Assembly: GCA_025935655.1 (NCBI GenBank)
Contig: JAICUV010000004.1
Span: forward strand, 1 to 32,067
Direction of reading: 5' to 3'
Origin: Chloroflexota bacterium
Lineage (GTDB): Bacteria > Chloroflexota > Limnocylindria > Limnocylindrales > CSP1-4
Length of the DNA stretch: 32,067 bases
Shown here piece after piece: positions 18,701 through 26,350 of the stretch (its first letter is position 1; the number at the start of each line of letters is the position of its first letter). Position numbers and translations under genes: made by a program. Under the pieces are notes generated by a model. That model searched no databases. It had not been told where the DNA came from and saw only the letters and a program-made list of their open reading frames with translations.

Positions 18701-19584
18701 TCGTGACCGGCATCCGCTCCGTGCTCACGAAGTCGCGCTCCACGATGGCGGTCGTGACGCTCGAGGACCTCCAGGGCACGCTCGAGGTCGTCGTCTTCCC
18801 GAAGACGTACGAGCAGACGATGGGCACGTGGCGCGACGGCGCCATCCTCCTCGTCGCGGGGCGCGTGGACCACCGCGGCGACGAGGCGTCGCTGCTCGCC
18901 GACTCGGTCTGGGACTGGGACGAGGTCGCGGACCGCGGGCCGGACATGTTCGCGCGCGAGGTGGGCTCGCTCGACAAGCGTGGCGCCCGGCGCGCCGGGC
19001 CGGGCGGCCACAACGGCGGCTTCCGGAACGGGAACGGCGGTGCGAGCGGCAACGGCCACGGGAACGGCGGAGGGGGGCTGCCGAGGCCACCGGTCGCCGT
19101 GGGGCCGGGCGTGCCGTCCGGGACCCCGGCCGCCGTCGCCGCGACCGGCCACCCGGGGGCGATGCCGCCGATCGCGCCGGCCGAGCCGATCTCGGCATAC
19201 GCGGAGCCGCCCGACCTCGAGACGGTCGCCACGGGCGCGGGCGGGCCCGAGCCGGAGGAGCCGGCGCTGCCCGACGAGGCCCGCGTGCTCGCGTCCGCCG
19301 CCGCCCAGGCGCCCTCGGTCCCGGTCGAGGCGTCGGCGACCGCCGTGCTCAACGTGCGCTTCGTCCGGGAGGCCGGCTCCGATCGCGTCGTCGCCGCGAT
19401 GCAGGCGTTCAAGGGCGTCCTGCGCGAGCGACCGGGCGGCACGAAGGTCGTCGTCCACGTCCCGGCGCCGGGCGGTGCCGCGCTGCCGATGGAGCTCAAG
19501 GGAGGCGTCGCGTACGACGCCGAGCTCGTCGCCGAGGTCCGTCGCCGGATCGGCGAAGGGGTGGTCGACCTCCACCTCGCCTGA
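15748..19584 (+). CDS. dnaE: DNA polymerase III alpha subunit
   Basis: PHP domain [15 protein letters not shown]...[10 protein letters not shown]; catalytic [57 protein letters not shown]; OB-fold region. GTG start at 15748. Confidence 0.97.
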   Translation: [1278 protein letters not shown]

Positions 19585-19590
19585 CGAGCG

Positions 19591-19622
19591 GAACCCCCGG
19601 CGCCGTCACGCACCGGGGGTTC
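19591..19622 (+). terminator. Hairpin, candidate dnaE terminator (no T-tract)
   Basis: Perfect 10-bp inverted repeat GAACCCCCGG / CCGGGGGTTC with 12-nt loop, 7 nt after the dnaE stop. Confidence 0.6.
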
Positions 19623-19665
19623 AGGGGAAGCGTCGGACGTGGGCCGCTGCCGGCCCGGATGCGTC

Positions 19666-20169
19666 TCAGGCGGCCTCGTCGAGCGGGCCGTGGGTGTTCC
19701 AGTCGGCGATCCGGGCGGCGATCGCGAGCACGGCACCCAGCACGATCATCGTCATCGCGATCCCGACGCCGTCGAAGGCGCCCTTCGCCGAGCCGGCGGC
19801 GATGACGAGCGCCACGAACCCTGCCACGACGTCGAACACGCCGAGGCCGATGCCGACGCCCGCGGCCTGGCGCGAGCCGAAGATGATCCCGAGCCCCGCG
19901 ACGACGTGGGCGCCGCCCACGAGGCCGAACAGGAGCGTCACGGGCGCGAGCGCGTTGAGCATCGCGACATCGTTCGCATCGGCGACGACGACGCCCCGGG
20001 CGAGGATGGCCTGCGCGACGCCGATGCCCACCACGCTGGCGGTGAAGCCGAGGCCGGTCGCGACATGGAGGGCGCCCGCGACGATGCGCGAGACGAGGCC
20101 GCGGCGGACGGCCTGGGGGCCGATGGTCCAGCCGGCCGAGGCCGGCGAGGCGGGGACGGATGCGGACAT
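19666..20169 (-). CDS. Small multi-pass membrane protein of unknown function
   Basis: MSASVPASPASAGWTIGPQAVRRGLVSRIVAGALHVATGLGFTASVVGIGV...; about four hydrophobic segments. Confidence 0.75.
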   Translation of the reverse strand: MSASVPASPASAGWTIGPQAVRRGLVSRIVAGALHVATGLGFTASVVGIGVAQAILARGVVVADANDVAMLNALAPVTLLFGLVGGAHVVAGLGIIFGSRQAAGVGIGLGVFDVVAGFVALVIAAGSAKGAFDGVGIAMTMIVLGAVLAIAARIADWNTHGPLDEAA

Positions 20170-20267
20170 GGTGCTGGTTCACTCTCCCAGGATCCGGTCG
20201 GGTGACCGGGGCTGGGGAGATCGTCCTGCGCACGCCGGGTGGCGCCCATCGGCGCCCGTGGGTGGCA

Positions 20268-20291
20268 GGGCATCGACGAATGACGATGCCC
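20268..20291 (-). terminator. Hairpin downstream of the TerB-like gene
   Basis: GGGCATCG-acgaatga-CGATGCCC, perfect 8-bp arms, 7 nt past the TerB-like stop; no T-tract. Confidence 0.45.
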
Positions 20292-20298
20292 GGGAGGA

Positions 20299-20901
20299 TC
20301 AGCTCGCCTGGAGGCGGCGCAGCTCCTTCACGCCCGAGAGCTGCTCGTGGAACTCGGCGCGGATCGCGTTGAGGTCCGGGCGCTCCACGTCGAGCTCCTC
20401 CGCGAGCCGGTTCGCGAGCCACGACTCGGTCGCATCGATGTCGTCGTCCGCGGCCATCACGAGGAAGCAGCAGCGCAGCAGCTGCTCGCGCTCCTCCATC
20501 GTGGAGATCGCCTTGAACTCGCGCGCCACGAGGAAGTCCTCGGTCGCCCCGAACTCGCCCGCGAGCGTCGCCGCGAGGTCGACGATGAGGGGTGCGGTGT
20601 CGGCGTCGAGCCCGCCCGTCTCGGCCAGGGCGAGCATGACCGCGCGCTCGTCGTCGCTCATGGAGCCGGTGGCGTGCGCGGCGCGCCCGAGGACGTACGC
20701 GAACGCCGCGAGGTACCGCGCCCGGGCCGGCGGCAGCGCCGAGAGCTGGGCCGCGATCGATCGCACGCTCTCGGTCATGCCGGTGGTGAGGTCGGGGAGC
20801 GGCTTGGCGGCGTCGACCGGGGGCAGCGTCGTGCTGGGGTCCACCGTCGCGTCGGTCGACGCAGACTCCTCGAGATTCAGAACGCGGCGGAAGAGGCTCA
20901 T
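20299..20901 (-). CDS. TerB-like (tellurite resistance TerB fold) protein
   Basis: MSLFRRVLNLEESAS...MSDDERAVMLALAETGGLDADTAPLIVDLAATLAGEFGATEDFL...EREQLLRCCFLVMAADDDIDATESWLANRLAEELDVERPDLNAIRAEF; matches the TerB helical repeat with acidic residues. Confidence 0.7.
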   Translation of the reverse strand: MSLFRRVLNLEESASTDATVDPSTTLPPVDAAKPLPDLTTGMTESVRSIAAQLSALPPARARYLAAFAYVLGRAAHATGSMSDDERAVMLALAETGGLDADTAPLIVDLAATLAGEFGATEDFLVAREFKAISTMEEREQLLRCCFLVMAADDDIDATESWLANRLAEELDVERPDLNAIRAEFHEQLSGVKELRRLQAS

Positions 20902-20936
20902 CGGGACTCCGAAGGGTTGGTCGTTGTCGGGGTGCG

Positions 20937-20942
20937 AGTCTA
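20937..20942 (-). promoter_or_regulatory. Candidate -10 box (TAGACT) of the TerB-like gene
   Basis: GCGCTAGACTCGC on the minus strand, 35 nt upstream of the ATG; same TAGACT hexamer occurs at 1891 and 21962. No clear -35. Confidence 0.4.
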
Positions 20943-20995
20943 GCGCGGGCCCGCGCGCGGTGGCGGCGTGCGACCGGCGGGCCACGGGTGTGCGC

Positions 20996-21046
20996 GTTCG
21001 CAACACGTTCGCAATGCGAAGGCGGTCTCGCGCGTGCGAGCACGCG
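20996..21046. promoter_or_regulatory. Candidate operator region between divergent genes
   Basis: Two GTTCGCAA direct repeats 11 bp apart (20996, 21007), palindrome TTCGCA-A-TGCGAA (21008..21020), palindrome CGCGTGC-GA-GCACGCG (21031..21046), followed by TACGCT (21048..21053). Confidence 0.45.
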
Positions 21047-21099
21047 CTACGCTCGCGGACACGCCCGCTCCACCCGAGCAACCCGCCAGGAGGGATCCC

Positions 21100-21267
21100 A
21101 TGCCCCACGTCCGCGAGCGCGACCCGAACCCCGACGAGGTGCCGGCCGACACGACGACCTCGACCGCCCCTGCCACCGACCGGGACACCTCGTCCGGGCC
21201 GGACCAGACGTCGGACGCCGACGTCGAGACCGACGCCGCCGTTCTGGACCCCGAGCCGGGCGCCTGA
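21100..21267 (+). CDS. Small (55-aa) acidic, probably disordered protein
   Basis: MPHVRERDPNPDEVPADTTTSTAPATDRDTSSGPDQTSDADVETDAAVLDPEPGA*; strong SD (CCAGGAGGGATCCCATG) and an upstream -10-like TACGCT. Confidence 0.65.
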   Translation: MPHVRERDPNPDEVPADTTTSTAPATDRDTSSGPDQTSDADVETDAAVLDPEPGA

Positions 21268-21323
21268 CCGCCTGACCGCCCGGCCCACGCGGCGACCTCC
21301 ATCGTGAGGCCGTCCGCGACGGG

Positions 21324-21743
21324 CTATGGCAGCACCACGAACGCGTCGACGGTGACCCGCCCGTCGCCCTTGGGCCGGATCTCGATACGGTGGGTGCCAC
21401 CGGTCGCCAGGTGCTTGGTGAACAGCATCCGTCGATAGCCGCTCGCGCCGGAGTCAGTGTCGATCGTCGCCACGAGCACGCCATCGACCCGGACCTCGGC
21501 GCGGCCGCCGACCGTGCTCCGCGCGGTGACCCACCCGATGTCGCGTCCCGTGAACGTGTAGGTCGCCCGCCGGCCGCTCGATGACGTCCGGCGCGCGGCG
21601 CCACCGGAGAACCGGTCGTCGCGCACCGTGGACCAGGTGCCCGTCCAGCGGATGTTGGCGCTGGTCTCCTGCGCCCGCCGCGGAGAGGACGCGGCCCACC
21701 CCGGCCGCCGGGCGAACGATCGTTCGGGCCAGGGCGATGCCAC
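21324..21743 (-). CDS. Orphan carbohydrate-binding/Ig-like beta domain, possibly a truncated remnant
   Basis: WTGTWSTVRDDRFSGGAARRTSSSGRRATYTFTGRDIGWVTARSTVGGRAEVRVDGVLVATIDTDSGASGYRRMLFTKHLATGGTHRIEIRPKGDGRVTVDAFVVLP*; resembles C-terminal domains of larger secreted proteins. The only start that avoids the tRNA is a GTG near 21743. Confidence 0.5.
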   Translation of the reverse strand: MASPWPERSFARRPGWAASSPRRAQETSANIRWTGTWSTVRDDRFSGGAARRTSSSGRRATYTFTGRDIGWVTARSTVGGRAEVRVDGVLVATIDTDSGASGYRRMLFTKHLATGGTHRIEIRPKGDGRVTVDAFVVLP

Positions 21744-21764
21744 GGTCCGCCGCCCGGTGGGCCG

Positions 21765-21850
<86 letters not shown>

Positions 21851-22008
21851 CCGCGGGGAGAGAGTAGCGGAGGCGGGAACCGGATCCGGGTCCGTGTCGT
21901 CTTGCCCACGATGCCCAACCGCCGTGCCGGCTCGTCCGGCGACCGTCCCCGGACCCGATGCTAGACTCGCCGCGCCTCACCATCGCCACCAGGAGGGCCG
22001 CGCCCGTC

Positions 22009-22626
22009 GTGGAGGACGCTCGCCCGTCGGAAACCGTCGACGACCCGATCCAGCGCCGTGACCTGATCCTCCTGGAGCAGGCACGCGACGGCTCCCTCGA
22101 CGCCTTCAACAGCCTCGTCGAGGCGTACCAGGACCACCTGTTCGCCCTCGTGGCCCGCATGGTGCCGGACCGGGACCAGGCCTCGGACGCGGTCCAGGAG
22201 GCGTTCTTCTCCGCGTACCGCAACCTGCGCGCGTTCCGCGGCGGCTCCGTCCGATCGTGGCTCAGCCGGATCGCGATCAACGCGGCGATGGACCAGCAGC
22301 GGCTGAAGAAGCGCCGCCCCTCGCAGCCCTACCCGGAGCTCGAGGACGAGAGCTGGCAGCCACCCGCGGGCCCCGAGGCGGACCCGCTCCGGACGGCGAT
22401 GCACGGCGAGCGGTCTCGCGTCCTCCAGGCCGCCCTCGCGGCGATCACGCCCGACCAGCGCTACGCGATCGTGCTGTTCGACGTGGAGGGATACGACTAC
22501 CAGGAGATCGCCGACCTCACCGGCGTCTCGCTGGGCACCGTGAAGTCACGCATCCATCGGGGACGGCTCGCGCTCCGTGACCGCCTCGAGGGCTCCATCG
22601 GCCTGTCCCGCGGGGAGGGCGACTGA
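22009..22626 (+). CDS. ECF-type RNA polymerase sigma factor
   Basis: DAFNSLVEAYQDHLFALVARMVPDRDQASDAVQEAFFSAYRNLRAF, SWLSRIAINAAMDQQRLKKRR, VLFDVEGYDYQEIADLTGVSLGTVKSRIHRGRLALRDRL. GTG 22009 with AGGAGG at 21991; ATG at 21958 is an alternative. Confidence 0.93.
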   Translation: MEDARPSETVDDPIQRRDLILLEQARDGSLDAFNSLVEAYQDHLFALVARMVPDRDQASDAVQEAFFSAYRNLRAFRGGSVRSWLSRIAINAAMDQQRLKKRRPSQPYPELEDESWQPPAGPEADPLRTAMHGERSRVLQAALAAITPDQRYAIVLFDVEGYDYQEIADLTGVSLGTVKSRIHRGRLALRDRLEGSIGLSRGEGD

Positions 22627-23489
22627 TGCCGCACATCCCCGACACCCTCCACGACGCCCACGACCTCGAGCTCGTCGCCGCCTACGCCGCGGGCGATGCC
22701 GAGGGCCCGGCGCTCGACGAGGCCACGGCGCTCGTCGCGTCGTGCACCGAGTGCGCGGCCCTCCACCACGACCTGCGCGCGATCGCCGCCGCGATGCCCG
22801 AGCTCCCGGCGCCCGCCCGGCCCCGTGACTTCCGGCTCACGCCCGAGCAGGCGGCCTCGCTCCGCCCGGGTGGCATCCGCGGCCTGCTCGCCGCGTTCTC
22901 GGGTCCCCGGTTCGCCTTCGCCACCCCGCTCGGCACCGGGCTCGCGGCCCTGGGCATCGTCGGCATCCTCGTCGCCTCGGGTGGCTTCGCGAGCGGCGGG
23001 GCGTCGAGCGTGGGCCCGGAGGCCGTCACCATCCAGGCGGCGCCCGACCGCGAGCTGGCGAGCGATGCCGCCGCGAACGGCCCGGCAGCCTCGGCGGCCG
23101 CGGGCGCGGCACCGGCCGAGACGCCATCGGCCGGCGTGGACACGATGGGCGGTGCGGCACCGGCGCCATCTGCCGCCGCAGCGTCCGAGGCGCCGGTCGG
23201 CCCCGAGGCATCCGAGGCGCCCCCGTCGCAGGCGGCGGCGACGCCTGCTCCATCGCCGGACGACCGGTACCTCGCCAACGCTGCACCGTCACCGGGCTCC
23301 TCGGCGACGGGCGACCTGCCGGCCGCCGCGATCGAGCCGGGGCCGTCGATCGTCGAGTCGGTGCCGCCGGCGGACGCCACCACGGTCGGGCAGGCACCCA
23401 TCGGGCCGTGGCCGATGGTGGCCACTGCCGCGCTCCTGGTCGGGCTCGGGCTCGTCTCGCTCCGCTGGGTCGCCCGTCGCGCCACCTGA
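22626..23489 (+). CDS. Putative anti-sigma factor with N-terminal CxxC region and two TM segments
   Basis: HDLELVAAYAAGDAEGPALDEATALVASCTECAALHHDLRAIAAAMPELPAP; TM near TGLAALGIVGILVASGG and MVATAALLVGLGLVSLRWVARRAT. Start overlaps the sigma stop (TGATG). Confidence 0.75.
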   Translation: MPHIPDTLHDAHDLELVAAYAAGDAEGPALDEATALVASCTECAALHHDLRAIAAAMPELPAPARPRDFRLTPEQAASLRPGGIRGLLAAFSGPRFAFATPLGTGLAALGIVGILVASGGFASGGASSVGPEAVTIQAAPDRELASDAAANGPAASAAAGAAPAETPSAGVDTMGGAAPAPSAAAASEAPVGPEASEAPPSQAAATPAPSPDDRYLANAAPSPGSSATGDLPAAAIEPGPSIVESVPPADATTVGQAPIGPWPMVATAALLVGLGLVSLRWVARRAT

Positions 23490-23519
23490 TCCCACCGGCG
23501 GAGGACGGCCGCCCCGCGT

Positions 23520-24683
23520 TCAGTCGCGGAGCGGCAGTCGCACGGTGAACACCGAGCCTCGGCCGGGGACCCCGGCGCTGGCCACGCCGACGGACCCGCC
23601 GTGTGCGGCCGCGAGATCCCGCACGATCGCCAGCCCCAGCCCCGATCCGCCCGAATCCGCGCGCCCGTGGAAGCGGTCGAAGACGCGGCCCAGCTCGTCC
23701 GGGCCGATGCCCTCGCCGTCGTCGATCACCGCGAGCACCGCATCTGCCTCGGAGGCCCGGACGTCCACCGTCACGTGACCGCCCGCCGGGGTGTGCCGCA
23801 GGGCGTTGCCCACGAGGTTGCCCAGGATCTCGCGCACGCGGACCGGGTCCACGCTCGTCACGAGCGCAGGGTCACCGGCCGCGGTCAGTGTCACCCGCCC
23901 GGCCTCGGCGCGGGGCCGATGGGCCGCGACGACCTCGTCGGCCAGCGCGCGCACGTCAACCGGCTCGCGGTGCAGCGGGAGCGCCCCGGCCTCGGCGAGC
24001 GAGAGGGTGCGCAGGTCGTCGAGGAGGCGGTCCATGACGGCGGTCTCCGCGAGCAGCGGGGCGAGGTGGTCCTCGTCCATCGGGTGGATCCCGTCGAGCA
24101 TCGCCTCGATGCCGCCTCCCACGACCGTGAGCGGGGTCCGCAGCTCGTGGGTCACGTCGGCGAGGAGCGCCTGGCGATCGGCTCGCGTCCTGTCCAGGCG
24201 CTCCGCCATGGCGTTGAACGACGCCGCGAGTCCACGCACGGGCCGTGGCCCGCGTGGGCGAACCCGGACGCCGGGCTCGCCGTCCGCGAGCCGCTCTGCC
24301 GCACGGCCGAGCTCGGCGAGCGGCCGGATCGCCGTGGCGAAGACGCGGATCCCGAACAGCACCGCCAGCACGATGACGACGACGACGGCCGCGGCCGTGA
24401 GGGCGGACGGGGCCGCGTCCGGGGCGACGAAGCCGAGCAGCGCCCCGGCGACCCACGTCGCCAGGGCCGTGATGACGCCGATGAGCACCACGACCGCGAT
24501 GACGAAGCAGCCGAGGAACCCGGCGCCGCCGCGCCGGCCCGGCCTGCGCCCGCGGTGGGGTCCGCCGGCCCAGGGCCCGCGCCTGCGCCAGTCGGCGGGC
24601 GGCCAGTCGCCACGGGCCCAGCGCTCGCGCGGGTCGTCGTGGCCCCACGGAACCTGGCTGTCGCCGCCCGGATCGTCGTGCAT
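23520..24683 (-). CDS. Sensor histidine kinase with Trp/Gly/Arg-rich N-terminus
   Basis: LLADVTHELRTPLTVVGGGIEAMLDGIHP, REILGNLVGNALRHTPAGG, VIDDGEGIGPDELGRVFDRFHGRADSGGSGLGLAIVRDLAAAHGG; two N-terminal TM segments plus HAMP-like region. Confidence 0.93.
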   Translation of the reverse strand: MHDDPGGDSQVPWGHDDPRERWARGDWPPADWRRRGPWAGGPHRGRRPGRRGGAGFLGCFVIAVVVLIGVITALATWVAGALLGFVAPDAAPSALTAAAVVVVIVLAVLFGIRVFATAIRPLAELGRAAERLADGEPGVRVRPRGPRPVRGLAASFNAMAERLDRTRADRQALLADVTHELRTPLTVVGGGIEAMLDGIHPMDEDHLAPLLAETAVMDRLLDDLRTLSLAEAGALPLHREPVDVRALADEVVAAHRPRAEAGRVTLTAAGDPALVTSVDPVRVREILGNLVGNALRHTPAGGHVTVDVRASEADAVLAVIDDGEGIGPDELGRVFDRFHGRADSGGSGLGLAIVRDLAAAHGGSVGVASAGVPGRGSVFTVRLPLRD

Positions 24684-24690
24684 CCGGCCC

Positions 24691-25377
24691 TCAGGCCTCG
24701 CCGTCGGCGAGGGCGTAGCCCACGCCGTGCACGGTCCGCACGTAGCGCGGCGTCCCGGAGCCGGGCTCGAGCTTGCGCCGGAGGTTGCGGATGTGCCCGT
24801 CGATCGCGCGCTCGTAGGTCTCGAGCGAGAAGCCGCGGACGGCGTCGAGAAGCTGTGCCCGCGTCCACACCCGGCCGGGCTCGCGTGCCAGGGTCGCGAG
24901 CAGCTCGAACTCGGTCGGCGTCAGCGCGACGACACGGCCTGCCGCGGTGACGCGTCGGCGGGCAAGGTCGAGCTCGAGGTCGCCCGCGGTGATCCGCTCG
25001 TCAGAGGGCGGCGGGGCGTCGACGCGACGGAGCACGGCGCGCACGCGGGCCACGAGCTCCTTGGGGCTGAACGGCTTCACCACGTAGTCGTCGGCCCCGA
25101 GCTCCAGGCCGGTGACCCGGTCCGTCTCGTCACCACGGGCGGTGAGGATCACGATGGGGACGGTCGAGTCGCGCCGGATGGCCCGCACGACGTCCAGCCC
25201 GTCCACCCGCGGCAGGCCGAGGTCGAGGACGAGCGCATCCGGCCGCCGGGCGCGGAAGGTGGCGAGGGCCGCCGCCCCGTCGCCCGCGACGAGGACGGCG
25301 AAGCCGGCGTGTTCGAGGTAGTCGCGGACGAGGCCAGCGATCTGGGGCTCGTCCTCGGCGACGAGGATCGTGCGCAT
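24691..25377 (-). CDS. OmpR-family response regulator
   Basis: MRTILVAEDEPQIAGLVRDYLEHAGF, PDALVLDLGLPRVDGLDVVRAIRR, DDYVVKPFSPKELVARVRAVLRR; LTPTEFELLATLAREPGRVWTRAQLLDAV. Confidence 0.95.
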   Translation of the reverse strand: MRTILVAEDEPQIAGLVRDYLEHAGFAVLVAGDGAAALATFRARRPDALVLDLGLPRVDGLDVVRAIRRDSTVPIVILTARGDETDRVTGLELGADDYVVKPFSPKELVARVRAVLRRVDAPPPSDERITAGDLELDLARRRVTAAGRVVALTPTEFELLATLAREPGRVWTRAQLLDAVRGFSLETYERAIDGHIRNLRRKLEPGSGTPRYVRTVHGVGYALADGEA

Positions 25378-25399
25378 CGGGTGCTCCGGGAACGGCGAA

Positions 25400-25429
25400 G
25401 ACGCCGGGCGAGGATACCCGCCCGGCGTC
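25400..25429 (-). other. Perfect 11-bp hairpin between the small membrane protein and response regulator genes
   Basis: GACGCCGGGCG-aggatacc-CGCCCGGCGTC. Confidence 0.75.
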
Positions 25430-25445
25430 GCGTGGAGGAGGGTGG

Positions 25446-25847
25446 TCAGCCAGCCGTGGGCCGGGTGGGGTCGAAGGCGTCGGAGCCGGGTACCGGGGCC
25501 TGGCCGGCGGTTCCGCGGGCCTCCTCCTCGTGGAGCCGGCGATGGGCGTCGGCGATCCACTGGCGCCGAGGGTCGCCCGAGCCCATGTCGGCGCCCCACG
25601 GGCCGTGGCCCATGCCGCCGGGCTCGCCGTGCCAGCCCCACGCCCCGCGGCGCCGGCCCGCGAACGCGAAGAACAGGAAGCCGAGGAACAGGAAGAAAAA
25701 CAGGAAGCCGAGACCCGGGAAGCCGCCGCCGAGGTAGACGGCGCCGCCGGCGGCGCCGATGTTCGAGGCGACGCCGGCCTGGAAGCCGACGAGCCCGGCC
25801 GCCAGGGCGGTGAGCCCGAGGACGATGACGCCGAAGAGTGCGCGCAT
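25446..25847 (-). CDS. Small membrane protein with Trp/Gly/His-rich segment, beside a two-component system
   Basis: MRALFGVIVLGLTALAAGLVGFQAGVA...FPGLGFLFFFLFLGFLFFAFAGRRRGAWGWHGEPGGMGHGPWGADMGSGDPRRQWIADAHRRLHEEEARG... Confidence 0.75.
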   Translation of the reverse strand: MRALFGVIVLGLTALAAGLVGFQAGVASNIGAAGGAVYLGGGFPGLGFLFFFLFLGFLFFAFAGRRRGAWGWHGEPGGMGHGPWGADMGSGDPRRQWIADAHRRLHEEEARGTAGQAPVPGSDAFDPTRPTAG

Positions 25848-25989
25848 GGATGGTGATCTCCGATGGGGCCGGCTCGCTCCGCGGGGCCGGTGTGCTTGAC
25901 GGCCCTGATGCTCGTCCCGGGATGTGCAGAATCCGTGCGTTCCGCGTGCAGGTCCGATGGATTCCGGCGCGGTGTCCCAAGGGGGTTCG

Positions 25990-26331
25990 ATGACCGATCC
26001 GCTCGTGCTCTCCGGTGATGGCGTCTCGATCACCTCACGCGTCGCGCGCGACGTCATCGGGGATGCGCTCACGCTCCGCGCGCAGACCGTCGTGATCCCC
26101 GTGGAGCGCCTCGAGCCCGCGTTCTTCGACCTCCGGACCGGGGTCGCGGGGGACATCGTCCAGGCGTTCGTGACGTACCAGCTCCGACTGGTGGTCGTCG
26201 GACCGCTGCCGCCCGTCGCCGTCGCGTCCCGCGCCTTCGGGGCGTTCGTCGCCGAGGCGAACCGCGGCACCCAGCTCCGGTTCGTAGAGACGCTCGCGGA
26301 GGCCGAGCGCCGCAAACCTGCCGTGCCCTGA
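25990..26331 (+). CDS. DUF4180-like protein
   Basis: TVVIPVERLEPAFFDLRTGVAGDIVQAFVTYQLRLVVVGPLPPVAVASRAFGAFVAEANRGTQLRFVETL; recalled DUF4180 pattern. ATG 25990 preceded by AAGGGGG. Confidence 0.7.
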   Translation: MTDPLVLSGDGVSITSRVARDVIGDALTLRAQTVVIPVERLEPAFFDLRTGVAGDIVQAFVTYQLRLVVVGPLPPVAVASRAFGAFVAEANRGTQLRFVETLAEAERRKPAVP

Positions 26332-26344
26332 CGCGGGTCGCGGG

Positions 26345-26350
26345 TACACT
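26345..26350 (+). promoter_or_regulatory. Candidate -10 box (TACACT) of polA
   Basis: GGGTACACT 31 nt upstream of the polA ATG; no clear -35. Confidence 0.35.

Noticed and set aside
14962-19575. 1537-aa minus-strand ORF opposite dnaE
   Set aside because: Low-complexity, charged shadow translation from high GC3 on the antisense strand of dnaE; only its last ~127 residues (14962..15342) are a real gene.
15333-19805. 1490-aa plus-strand ORF overlapping dnaE
   Set aside because: Out-of-frame Arg/Pro/Gly/Ala-rich shadow of dnaE with no recognisable domain.
21958-22008. ATG at 21958 as start of the ECF sigma factor
   Set aside because: It overlaps the candidate TAGACT -10 and lacks an SD; GTG at 22009 has AGGAGG upstream. 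Not excluded.
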